Assembly (NCBI GenBank): GCA_004402895.1
Contig: SORT01000001.1
Coordinates: forward strand, 1 to 64,000
Direction of reading: 5' to 3'
From: Fidelibacterota bacterium MT.SAG.3
GTDB lineage: Bacteria > Fidelibacterota > SORT01
Length of the DNA stretch: 64,000 nucleotides
Positions 28,210-37,427 of the stretch are shown here, one piece after another (within the stretch, counting starts at the first letter, position 1; every line of letters begins with the position of its first letter). The position numbers were made by a program, and so were the translations under genes. Below the pieces are notes generated by a model, which was not told the DNA's origin, did no database searches, and was given only the letters and a program-made list of their open reading frames with translations.

Positions 28210-31200
28210 CTGGCGATAGCGAGTTTTTTGAGTACCTCATGCCAGTTCTTTGTTTGCGATGATTTGGCTCTGAGCCTGTAAATGTATACACCGTTGGCGA
28301 TCCGATCTCGTACTTCATCGGTGCCGTCCCATCGAATCGATTGAAAGCCTACTGAAACGGCGGAATAATCCTGAATCTTCCTTATCAATCTGCCTGCAAC
28401 GGTGTAAATACTTATCTCCACAACATCGGCGGGATGAGTCAGGTAAAAGGTGAAATCCGTTGTTACAGTCATAGGATTCGGGTAATTATAGACCCGTTCG
28501 ATGGCGAGCTCTTCGCTTGATGAAATGTTGAAGACTACGGTCTCTTCGGTAAAATTATTGAAGCTGTCCCAGGCTTTGACTGTAACGGAATGTTCGCCCT
28601 TATCAAGAGGGGGCATAGGATATCTTAAAGTTCCTTTTTGATAGCTGTCGATGTCATACTCGAAAAATTGAGTAACGTTAAATTTTGAATTAAGTTCATT
28701 GTCAATTGTCAGCGTTATCTTGTGACCGACCTCTTCGGCAAGATTGATGCCGTTTTCATCATTTATAATAACTTCTAATGTAGCATCGGGAGGTATGATG
28801 TCGCCCGAGCGGAAATATAATTCCTCGAATCCTATTGCGATGTCGGGACCTAAATCATCACTGCTTACACTCGCTGTGCCATCGTATTCAATTCCGTTTA
28901 GAGAACCGGCGCCATCCATACCCGTCTTTTCATCCCACCAATAAACAATGGCCCTTCCGCTGCTGCCACCGTAATTAATATCTCGTGGTACGATAAAGGT
29001 GCTCGTGAAACTATCTCCGACTGCGCTTACAGGTCCGCTGAAAATACGGGAGCCGGGCAGCTTGTAACTTATCTTACCGGTAACTCCGTTATAAGTTTCA
29101 ATACGAGTCACCGGAACCACCGAATCGAAGATGTTGACAGCCACGGAGACCGAGGCGGAAGAAAGTTTCTCACCATTTTCGTCGAGAATTTTGCCGGTTA
29201 GACTTGCTTTACCGAGCGCCTGCAGTGTACGCGGATCAGTTTCATTCACAAGAGCTCTGCCTTTGGGCAGCGTTACTCTCATCGTAGGATCGCCGAGGTA
29301 GTGATATTTCTGGTCGTTGCTCGCTTGACCGTGTGCAATCTTACCTGAGAGTAAAGCTGTTCCGATTCGAGGAGTGTTGCTGGAAAATGGATGGTCGGGA
29401 AGCAATTTTCTGAAAAAGTGTACGGTTATTCGTTTATTAGCGCCTGAATAAACCAATCTTGAAGCAGCAAGCATTCCGATAGCGCCGTTTTGCTTCTGCA
29501 CGAGCAGGTCCTCAGCCATCGACTGTATGTTGGGATCGTCGTAACGTCCGAATTCGCAGGTTCCTGCCACCCATATCGGCAGTTTCATTCCTGTATCGAT
29601 GATATTCAGGTCTCTGTCGCTGGAGAGTAATCGCTCCTGAGCGAGAACCGTTGGTCCGCCATGACCGATATACACAAGAATAGATGTACCTCTATTGAGT
29701 TGTCCAAGCAGAGCTTGTGTGGCATCAGGTTTTCTTACGCCGAAAACGGCGGCATCCGTATCAACTTTGTATTCGGTCAGATATATTTTGCGTATATCGC
29801 TGGTTTGCGGAAAGAATCCTACTATTGATTCTGACTGAGTTATATGCTCTATTTCAGCACCACTTGAGGGTCTGAAAAGGTCGTCAGCCACTATTGTCAA
29901 AGTATTCTTCCAATTACCGAAAATTGGTTCACTTTCATAAAGAATGAGTTTTTCGACATAATTTTCCGCATCTTCGGCAGTCCTCGCCACAATTCTACCC
30001 ATAGAGAGATCGGCGATTATGTCTTTCCCGGAGATGTATGCGAAATGATCGTCCGCCGCGCGCGAATTTATATAACTTATATGGCTACCCAATGTCGTAG
30101 TGTCGTCGATAAGTTGATATGTCATAACAAAATTTGTTGATTCCCCTGTAATGTTACGGTAATCATAATCGCCATCCCCGAAAAGCAATGCAAAACTTGG
30201 TTTGGGTTCGTTCCAATTTTCATATGCGTGCTTGAAGAAGTAACGAAGAGCCATCGGATCGGTCTGACCCGCTGAAAACTCAAGTATGATATCGTCAATA
30301 TCAAATACGGTCGTGTTAAGTCTATCATTCGGAGCTGCTTCAGACGTCCTGTACTTTGCAAGACGATCTGCCGACTCACGAAAATCTTTGTGCGAGACTA
30401 TTATATACTCCGCTTGTGTGTTGATAATTCTCGTCTTTGGAGTATCAAAACTTTCAACTGTTGCAATCTCGTAAACGCTCAGATAGTTAGAAGTAGCGGC
30501 GAGATAATATTCGGATGGCACCGAATCGCTCATCTTCTCCTGCCAGATTACGTTTGTAGCCGTAAGCTCGGAGGGGATCACCCTGTAAGTCGATTCGAGA
30601 TCGGTCACGTTATATATTTCCACATCGGTAGAACTGAATCCTGAAGCGATGAATGAAATTAAGCCGGATTTACCGGGACTAAAAAAATGCAGCTTGTCCG
30701 ACTCGGCTTTCAATTTTCTTTTATAGCGTATTTCAAGCCAGTCAAAATATACTTTTGAAGGTGAATCGGCTCCTTCCCACTCTAAGGTGAAGTTGTTCAC
30801 GCCTGAAGAAAGAAAGTCGGCAATCATGGTTTTTTTGACAACATTAGTACTGTATCTGAATACAGATTTGGAAACTAAGATCGACTTGCTACCGAGCTTT
30901 AAACTTAGTCTGCCTCCGAATTTGCTATCTTCAACTCCGCTTCGCAGACGTAAACGGAAGTTTACTTGTTCGTCGGTTATCACGTCGTTTAGTGTAAGCG
31001 GAAGTTGACTGACAGCCGACCTGCCGGAAAGACTTACGCCAAAGAATCCTGTACCCGTTCTGAGGAAATTAATAATATCCTCTTCCTGGTGTAGATAAGC
31101 GTCGTATTGCGAAATAGAACTGTCCGGACTGATTGAGGATGTTGGTACTGACTGCATCTCCAAACCGAGTGAACTGCCTGACGGCGCAACATTCAGCCAA

Positions 31201-32252
31201 TAAGCAGAAAAAGTTGAGTACGGATTTTGTGAATAGTAGATATGATCTTTCGATTTATTGTATTCCCATCCTGAAGCTCCTTTGCCGTAAAAAACTATTT
31301 CCTCTCCTGAATCAAATATCCCGTTAAGATTGGAGTCTTTCCGCCACAATGGAATTTCTTTGAGGTTGGGCGTGACTTCAGCGCCTATTTTACCATCCAT
31401 AACTCTACCCTCGAAATAGGGTGAGTATAGTTTAATACGCTTAAAGTCTATACCTGTAATGTTCACACCAAATGATTCCAATTCCTCAGTAGTTATTTTA
31501 TAAATGCCATCTTCAAACAGGCTTATCTTATACCAATCACCAGGTCCGAAAGAACTGCTTTTTTTGAATGAACGTGTATCTTTATGCTTCTTAAGCCATT
31601 TTTTTGAATGTTCAAAATTAAGCAGCGCGGAACCGTAAAGCTCATTTTCGGCAGCTGATAAGATTTGAGGAGATTTTTCATTGCTTTTACCGCCGAAAGA
31701 AATATCAACGGAGATTTCATTATAAAGATCCAGACCTCCCGGACTATTGGAGACCTCATAGGGAATTATAATAACTTTATATATTTTTTGTTGACGAAAA
31801 TAACCGGCATTCTGCAATCGTACACTTTTTATCTTGAGGTCAGAATATGAAGCGAGATCAACGTTGTCGAGCATGAGAAAAGGAATACCATTTACCCTCT
31901 TAATGGTATTCGGAATTCGAACGAGTTCACCTGAAAGAAAACGCCCGCCCTTTTTTGTGATATTCGTGATAGCCGGAGAAGCATCTTCGGGAACGCCGAA
32001 TGTGAAAACAGCCGCTGGGAGTGCTGGCTCTCCCGGATTTCCAAGAATAGTGGTTGCTTCGTTAAATGAGAGCTCTATCCTTCCCGAGTTATCTTTGTTG
32101 CTTTTGAAATCAGGCCTGAGAGTGATGGAAATTCCATTGTCAGTGGAGACAATGTTTAGCCGTTTTAGTTCCGATTTCGGGGTAAGAAACGGCTCGACTC
32201 CGGTTTTGGGGCTGATTTGCAGCAGTGTAAAAAACAGAAGGGATAAGATCAT
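28206..32252 (-). CDS. C25 gingipain-family protein, PorU-like T9SS sortase, with FlgD-like C-terminus
   Basis: 1348 aa; VYIGHGGPTVLAQERLL...LPIWVAGTCEFGRYDDP (C25 His/Cys regions); C-terminal YNYPNPMTVTTDFTFYLTHPADVVEISIYTVAGRLIRKI...RWDGTDEVRDRIANGVYIYRL. Confidence 0.88.
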   Translation of the reverse strand: MILSLLFFTLLQISPKTGVEPFLTPKSELKRLNIVSTDNGISITLRPDFKSNKDNSGRIELSFNEATTILGNPGEPALPAAVFTFGVPEDASPAITNITKKGGRFLSGELVRIPNTIKRVNGIPFLMLDNVDLASYSDLKIKSVRLQNAGYFRQQKIYKVIIIPYEVSNSPGGLDLYNEISVDISFGGKSNEKSPQILSAAENELYGSALLNFEHSKKWLKKHKDTRSFKKSSSFGPGDWYKISLFEDGIYKITTEELESFGVNITGIDFKRIKLYSPYFEGRVMDGKIGAEVTPNLKEIPLWRKDSNLNGIFDSGEEIVFYGKGASGWEYNKSKDHIYYSQNPYSTFSAYWLNVAPSGSSLGLEMQSVPTSSISPDSSISQYDAYLHQEEDIINFLRTGTGFFGVSLSGRSAVSQLPLTLNDVITDEQVNFRLRLRSGVEDSKFGGRLSLKLGSKSILVSKSVFRYSTNVVKKTMIADFLSSGVNNFTLEWEGADSPSKVYFDWLEIRYKRKLKAESDKLHFFSPGKSGLISFIASGFSSTDVEIYNVTDLESTYRVIPSELTATNVIWQEKMSDSVPSEYYLAATSNYLSVYEIATVESFDTPKTRIINTQAEYIIVSHKDFRESADRLAKYRTSEAAPNDRLNTTVFDIDDIILEFSAGQTDPMALRYFFKHAYENWNEPKPSFALLFGDGDYDYRNITGESTNFVMTYQLIDDTTTLGSHISYINSRAADDHFAYISGKDIIADLSMGRIVARTAEDAENYVEKLILYESEPIFGNWKNTLTIVADDLFRPSSGAEIEHITQSESIVGFFPQTSDIRKIYLTEYKVDTDAAVFGVRKPDATQALLGQLNRGTSILVYIGHGGPTVLAQERLLSSDRDLNIIDTGMKLPIWVAGTCEFGRYDDPNIQSMAEDLLVQKQNGAIGMLAASRLVYSGANKRITVHFFRKLLPDHPFSSNTPRIGTALLSGKIAHGQASNDQKYHYLGDPTMRVTLPKGRALVNETDPRTLQALGKASLTGKILDENGEKLSSASVSVAVNIFDSVVPVTRIETYNGVTGKISYKLPGSRIFSGPVSAVGDSFTSTFIVPRDINYGGSSGRAIVYWWDEKTGMDGAGSLNGIEYDGTASVSSDDLGPDIAIGFEELYFRSGDIIPPDATLEVIINDENGINLAEEVGHKITLTIDNELNSKFNVTQFFEYDIDSYQKGTLRYPMPPLDKGEHSVTVKAWDSFNNFTEETVVFNISSSEELAIERVYNYPNPMTVTTDFTFYLTHPADVVEISIYTVAGRLIRKIQDYSAVSVGFQSIRWDGTDEVRDRIANGVYIYRLRAKSSQTKNWHEVLKKLAIAR

Positions 32253-32289
32253 ACTGCCTCAATGAGGAAATAATTACCAAAATAATAAA

Positions 32290-32313
32290 CCGAACGCATG
32301 ATTTGCCGTTCGG
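32290..32313 (-). terminator. Hairpin after the minus-strand small ORF
   Basis: CCGAACG gcaaatcatg CGTTCGG followed by TTTATTATTTT on the minus strand. Confidence 0.35.
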
Positions 32314-32341
32314 TGTGCACCGAATAACGCAACAAAAACAT

Positions 32342-32464
32342 CTAACCCTCCAACTTAAGTTCTTCGTTTAGATAAAATTCTGTAGCGTTTTTTCTGTATA
32401 ACCTCAATTTAGCGGGACTAATATATCTTAAAGGTTTTACTTTGTCAAGTTCATTTAGTTCCAT
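32342..32464 (-). CDS. Small ORF, 40 aa, unknown function
   Basis: MELNELDKVKPLRYISPAKLRLYRKNATEFYLNEELKLEG; the frame is open upstream of the ATG. Below the ORF-track cutoff. Confidence 0.35.
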   Translation of the reverse strand: MELNELDKVKPLRYISPAKLRLYRKNATEFYLNEELKLEG

Positions 32465-32528
32465 AGCAGCTTCAATTCCTAAAGTGTGATCGTAAAATGT
32501 AAATATTAACCTTCCTAATTTATGTAAT

Positions 32529-33134
32529 GTGGTTTACATTAAATCACTGAATAAGATTATTAATATGGCTAAAAGTTTAAAGGATTTTGAGACTGTGGAA
32601 AATTTAATAAAAGAATTGCTCCTGAAGTTGGGTGAAGATCCCGATAGAGAAGGACTGCTGAAAACTCCGTCAAGAGTGGCAAAATCTTTAAATTATTTGA
32701 CTAAAGGATATAACGAGAGCGTAGAGGAAGTAGTTAACGGAGCGCTGTTTTACGAGGATTTAGACGAAATGGTTATAATTCGGGATATAGATATTTTCAG
32801 CATGTGTGAGCATCACATGCTTCCATTCTTCGGGAAATGCCATGTGGCCTATCTTCCGAATAAAAAAATTATCGGTCTAAGCAAAATCCCGAGGATTGTA
32901 GAGATTTTCGCCCGTCGGTTACAAGTACAGGAGCGTCTGACCACCCAAATAGCCGATGCGATAAACAATTCCGTAAATCCTCACGGAGTCGCCGTGACAA
33001 TAGAAGCAACACATCTTTGTACAGTTATGCGGGGAGTAGAAAAACAAAATACTGTGGCGATAACGAGTTCTATGCTTGGAAAATTCAAGACCGATTCAAA
33101 ATCAAGATCAGAATTCCTTTCAATGATTAAGTGA
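32529..33134 (+). CDS. folE: GTP cyclohydrolase I (start may be ATG at 32565)
   Basis: [67 protein letters not shown]. Confidence 0.96.
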   Translation: MVYIKSLNKIINMAKSLKDFETVENLIKELLLKLGEDPDREGLLKTPSRVAKSLNYLTKGYNESVEEVVNGALFYEDLDEMVIIRDIDIFSMCEHHMLPFFGKCHVAYLPNKKIIGLSKIPRIVEIFARRLQVQERLTTQIADAINNSVNPHGVAVTIEATHLCTVMRGVEKQNTVAITSSMLGKFKTDSKSRSEFLSMIK

Positions 33135-33152
33135 GCCTTTTGAGTAATAGAT

Positions 33153-33860
33153 TTGGTAATTGAAAGTGTAAACCGGGAAGCCTGGACTGTTATCGGCTCG
33201 ACGGCGGAGCTGCGGATTCTCTTCAGCGGAGGGATTGAAAGCGCAGTCCTCATGGGAGAAGCGATCGAAGCAGGTTTGGTGCCAATTCCGGTTTACGTTG
33301 CAACCGGCACGAGATGGGAAAATACAGAGCTGAAATCGGCAAATATCTACCTCGAGACATTAGAACTCGGATTATCGGATAAAATTATTATTCGTAAATA
33401 TACTCCGGGTGATGTTGAAAAACATTGGGCATATAACAAAGGCAGCTACCCCCTTGCGGAAGAGGACATTCAGACGTTAGAAATTTCCGGAAGAAACGAA
33501 ACTTTATTAAGAGAGGCCGTGCGTTTTGGAGAAGATGACCAAAAGTTGATCCTCGTTATAGGAACTACAGCGGATAATCCCTTTAAGGATGGAGACCAAC
33601 AATTTTACAGTGAGATGGAGACAACTCTTTCGGCACAACGGCGCGCAAGAGTGACCATATTGACTCCATTGAAGGGGCTTACAAAGAGTGATGTTATCAA
33701 AAGAGGAAAGCGTTTTCCACTCGGTTTGACGCTGTCATGTGTAGCCCCGCTTAACGGGAAAGCATGTGGTGAATGTATAAAATGCGCTTCAAGGACTGCT
33801 GCATTCTTGACGGCAGAAGTAATAGATAAATACGAAATGGAGGAATTGAATGAGTCTTAA
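33153..33860 (+). CDS. queC: QueC-family (7-cyano-7-deazaguanine synthase-like) protein
   Basis: PP-loop LFSGGIESAVL; C-terminal zinc motif SCVAPLNGKACGECIKCASRTAAF. Confidence 0.78.
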   Translation: MVIESVNREAWTVIGSTAELRILFSGGIESAVLMGEAIEAGLVPIPVYVATGTRWENTELKSANIYLETLELGLSDKIIIRKYTPGDVEKHWAYNKGSYPLAEEDIQTLEISGRNETLLREAVRFGEDDQKLILVIGTTADNPFKDGDQQFYSEMETTLSAQRRARVTILTPLKGLTKSDVIKRGKRFPLGLTLSCVAPLNGKACGECIKCASRTAAFLTAEVIDKYEMEELNES

Positions 33861-34304
33861 GGTCGGAGATAAAGCGCCCGATTTCAGTTTAAGGGATCAA
33901 AATGGGAACAGTGTTTCCCTTGACGGCTATTTGGGAAAGAAAGTAATAGTTTTTTTCTACCCGAAGGATGATACACCCGGATGTACTGTCGAAGTATGCA
34001 ATTTCCGGGATGATTTTGAGTTATACGAAGAAAAAACGCCGTACTCTTGGGAATTAGCAAAGACGGAGAGGAGTCTCACCAAAAATTCATAAGTAAATTC
34101 GATCTACCCTTCACACTTTTATGTGATGAAGACCATGCTGTCGCTGAGGCATATGGTGCGTGGGGTGAAAAAAATATGTATGGAAGAAAATATATGGGGA
34201 TCGTCCGGACTACGGTCGTGGTGGATGCCGAAGGCAATGTAGAGCAGATTTATGAAAAAGTTAAACCAAAGGATCATAGTAAAGAGTTGCTCGGAGTGCT
34301 CTGA
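33850..34304 (+). pseudogene. bcp: Bcp-type peroxiredoxin interrupted by a -1 frameshift
   Basis: Frame 1 up to ...NFRDDFELYEEK, then frame 3 NAVLLGISKDGEESHQKFISKFDLPFTLLCDEDHAVAEAYGAWGEKNMYGRKYMGIVRTTVVVDAEG. The break falls in the A6 run at 34031-34036. Confidence 0.85.
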
Positions 34305-34384
34305 ATTATTATTGCACAACAAAAAAACTCTTGCAAGAAGTTAAGAATAATAGTAAATTTCTTGGCTTAAAATGAGTTGAGGAA

Positions 34385-35722
34385 ATGTTTGAACAACTAA
34401 GTGGCAGATTCGCGGAAATAACGAAAAATCTTCGAGGCATGGGGAAGATAACGGAGAAAAACGTCTCCGATACCTTAAGGTCAGTGCGCCGTACATTGCT
34501 TGAGGCTGATGTAAACTATAAGATAGTCAAAGAATTCACCGAATCTATCAAGTTAAAGGCTATGGGCGACAGAGTTCTCAAGTCTGTTTCTCCGGGTCAG
34601 CAATTCGTGAAAATTATACACGGTGAGCTTGTTGAACTCATGGGTGGCGCCTCGGTAAAGGAACCGGAACTAAAGGGAAAGATACCTCACATCATCATGG
34701 TAGTGGGGTTGCAAGGCTCAGGGAAGACCACTTTTGTGGCTAAATATGCCAATAGATTGATAAAATCGGGTAGAAAACCGTTGCTGGTAGCGGCAGATGT
34801 GTATCGGCCTGCGGCGGTAGAACAGCTCAGTCAACTTGCGAAACAAATCGGCGCGGAAATCTTCTCGAATAAAGGGGATTCACCGTTAAAACTTTCAAAA
34901 GATGCTGTTAAACAAGCGCTAAAAGATAACTTAGATGTCGTAATAATTGACACTGCAGGAAGGCTTCAGATCGATTCTTCAATGATGGAAGAACTTCGTC
35001 AAATTAAAGACAGCGTTAAGCCTGAACTGATTTTATTTGTGGCAGATGGTATGAGTGGACAAGACGCAGTAAATGCGGCAAGCGAGTTCGCAGCACAGGT
35101 TGATTTTGACGGAGTAGTTCTAACAAAACTTGACGGTGATGCGCGCGGCGGTGCGGCTCTTTCGATTCGTGCGGTAACGAAAAAACCGATAGTTTACGCA
35201 AGCATGGGCGAGTCGATAGATACGCTCGAACTTTTCCATCCCGACAGGATGGCGGGCAGAATTCTCGGAATGGGCGATGTGGTTACTCTTGTAGAAAGGG
35301 CGCAGTCTGTCGTTGATGAAGAGAGCGCCAAGAGAATGGAAGAGAAGCTGATAAAGCAAACTTTCACGCTTGAAGATTTTCTCGAACAGCTCAACGCTAT
35401 AAAGAAAATGGGTCCGATGCAGGATATTTTGGGTATGATCCCGGGAATAGGAAATAAAATGAAAGATGTCCAGATTGATGATCGGGCGCTGGCAAGGACG
35501 GAAGCGATAATCTTATCAATGACCCCGTCCGAACGAAATAAGCCCGGTTTGATAGATGGAAGCAGGCGAAAAAGAATTTCAAAAGGAAGCGGTACCTCGT
35601 TAAATGAAGTGAATAAAGTGCTAAAACAATTTAATCAAATGCAAAAAATGATGAAGATGGTCGGGTCAGGGAAAATGCCTCGCGGTATGAGCATCCCAGG
35701 TCAGGCGATGTTTTCAAGATAA
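34385..35722 (+). CDS. ffh: Signal recognition particle GTPase Ffh
   Basis: VVGLQGSGKTTFVAKYANRL, LLVAADVYRPAAVEQL, DTAGRLQID, TKLDGDARGGAALSI, Met-rich C-terminus. Confidence 0.97.
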   Translation: MFEQLSGRFAEITKNLRGMGKITEKNVSDTLRSVRRTLLEADVNYKIVKEFTESIKLKAMGDRVLKSVSPGQQFVKIIHGELVELMGGASVKEPELKGKIPHIIMVVGLQGSGKTTFVAKYANRLIKSGRKPLLVAADVYRPAAVEQLSQLAKQIGAEIFSNKGDSPLKLSKDAVKQALKDNLDVVIIDTAGRLQIDSSMMEELRQIKDSVKPELILFVADGMSGQDAVNAASEFAAQVDFDGVVLTKLDGDARGGAALSIRAVTKKPIVYASMGESIDTLELFHPDRMAGRILGMGDVVTLVERAQSVVDEESAKRMEEKLIKQTFTLEDFLEQLNAIKKMGPMQDILGMIPGIGNKMKDVQIDDRALARTEAIILSMTPSERNKPGLIDGSRRKRISKGSGTSLNEVNKVLKQFNQMQKMMKMVGSGKMPRGMSIPGQAMFSR

Positions 35723-35742
35723 TGTTAAAAAGGAGAAAATAA

Positions 35743-36867
35743 TTGGCAGTTAGGTTGCGATTAAGAAGAACCGGAAAGAAAAAACAAGCGCACTACCGTT
35801 TGGTAGCGGCGGATTCACGATCCAAAAGAGACGGCAGATTTTTAGAAACTCTCGGTCATTATAACCCTCGATTGGATCCTCCTGTTGCCGTAGTCAAAGA
35901 GGATAGAATCTATTACTGGATCGGTAAAGGCGCCGAAATGACTGAAGCCTTCCGTGGAATTATGAAGAATCAAGGGCTTCTTCTTAAGTTCAAACTGATG
36001 AAGAAAGGCGCCTCCGAGACCGAAATAAATGAAGAGATGCAAAAATGGGCTATGTCTCATGAGCTGCGAGTTCAGAAGAGAAGGGCAAGAATATCCAAGA
36101 AGAAGAAGCAGAAAGCCAAGATGGAAGCTGAGGCAGTCGATACAGCAGCGGTAGTGGATGAGGGAGCGGAAGTCGCTGCAGAAGCAGCTCCTGCTGAAGA
36201 CACATCTGTCGAAGAAGCTCCTGTTGAGGAAAAGACTGAGGATAAACCTGCAGAGGATGCTCCCGCGGAGGAGAAAGCAGAGGATAAACCGGCTGAAGAA
36301 AAGGTAGAAGCAGCTCCTGAAGAGGAAAAGGCTGAGGATAAGCCTGCCGAAGAAGCTCCTGTTGAGGAAAAGACTGAGGAGAAACCTACAGAAGAAGCTC
36401 CAGCTGAGGAAAAGGCCGAAGATAAACCTGCAGAGGATGTTCCCGCGGAGGAGAAGTCTGAGGATAAACCGGCCGAAGATAAACCTACCGAAGAAACTCC
36501 TGTAGAGGAAAAGACTGAGGATAAAGCTACAGAAGAAGCTCCGGCTGAGGAAACTCCTGATAAGGAGACGGCGGAAGAGAAAACTGAAGAAGAAACTCCC
36601 GCTGAAGAGAAGACTGAGGATAAGCCTGCCGAAGAAGCTCCTGTAGAGGATGCTCCCGCGGAGGAAAAAGCCGAAGAGAAACCAGCCGAAGAAGCTAAGG
36701 ATAAAAAAGAGAAACCTAAGCCCAAAAAGGCAGCAGCTAAGAAAAAACCGGCTGCTAAAAAGAAGACCGAACCGAAATCGAAGAAAGAAACAGAGAAGAA
36801 AGCCGAAGAGAAACCTAAGAAGGCGACAGCTAAAAAAACTAAAAAGAAAGATGAAGGCAAAAAATAA
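35743..36867 (+). CDS. rpsP: Ribosomal protein S16 with very long low-complexity C-terminal tail
   Basis: AVRLRLRRTGKKKQAHYRLVAADSRSKRDGRFLETLGHYNPRLDP; then an E/P/A/D/K repeat tail ending in a lysine-rich segment. Confidence 0.93.
   Translation: MAVRLRLRRTGKKKQAHYRLVAADSRSKRDGRFLETLGHYNPRLDPPVAVVKEDRIYYWIGKGAEMTEAFRGIMKNQGLLLKFKLMKKGASETEINEEMQKWAMSHELRVQKRRARISKKKKQKAKMEAEAVDTAAVVDEGAEVAAEAAPAEDTSVEEAPVEEKTEDKPAEDAPAEEKAEDKPAEEKVEAAPEEEKAEDKPAEEAPVEEKTEEKPTEEAPAEEKAEDKPAEDVPAEEKSEDKPAEDKPTEETPVEEKTEDKATEEAPAEETPDKETAEEKTEEETPAEEKTEDKPAEEAPVEDAPAEEKAEEKPAEEAKDKKEKPKPKKAAAKKKPAAKKKTEPKSKKETEKKAEEKPKKATAKKTKKKDEGKK
36184..36700 (+). repeat. Imperfect tandem coding repeats encoding PAEEKxEDKPAEEAPVEE-like units
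   Basis: Repeated gctgaggaaaaggctgaggataaacctgcagaagaagctcctg-like units. Confidence 0.8.
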
Positions 36868-36870
36868 GAA

Positions 36871-37422
36871 ATGACGGCTGAAATAATAAAGGGTTCAGAT
36901 AATTTTATCTATGATCCCGACATGAAATATGTCGGTACTATTCAGGGAGCCAAGGGGATGAAAGGAGAGATGAAGGTTAATGTTTTCACTGCGCATCCTT
37001 CACATCTCGCAAGTCTCGAAAGCATCTATCTGAAGATAGACGATTCCGGATCGATACTTTATACGATAGATAAAGCAAGATGGGATGGCTCGAGATTCAC
37101 ACTGAAGTTGCACGGAGTAGATGATCGAAACACCGCTGAAGCTTTGCGTGGAGCTAAGATCATGATTCCGGAGGAAGCGTCATATAAAGTCGGAGAAGAT
37201 GAATACTTTATAGAAGACCTGGTCGGAATGAACGTGGTGGATAAGAGTGGTACGAATCTCGGCAGGATAACGGATGTACTCAACTATCCCGCTCATGATG
37301 TATACGTTGTTTCAAAGGGCGATGAAGAAATTCTGATTCCGGCGGTTCACGAGTACGTTCAGGAAGTCAATATGAACACCGGAACAGTTATGATAACTAC
37401 GATAGAAGGTTTGAAAAACTAA
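36871..37422 (+). CDS. rimM: Ribosome maturation factor RimM
   Basis: VGTIQGAKGMKGEMKVNVFTAHPS; EDLVGMNVVDKSGTNLGRITDVLNYPAHDVYVV. Confidence 0.93.
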   Translation: MTAEIIKGSDNFIYDPDMKYVGTIQGAKGMKGEMKVNVFTAHPSHLASLESIYLKIDDSGSILYTIDKARWDGSRFTLKLHGVDDRNTAEALRGAKIMIPEEASYKVGEDEYFIEDLVGMNVVDKSGTNLGRITDVLNYPAHDVYVVSKGDEEILIPAVHEYVQEVNMNTGTVMITTIEGLKN

Positions 37423-37427
37423 TTGCC

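Noticed and set aside
34031-34040. Programmed -1 frameshift in bcp
   Set aside because: No canonical X-XXY-YYZ in the zero frame and no obvious stimulatory structure seen; a deletion or sequencing error in a homopolymer is simpler.
36072-36860. 262-aa antisense ORF (Ser/Ala/Phe-rich) opposite rpsP
   Set aside because: Mirror of the low-complexity S16 tail; repetitive, no independent coding features.
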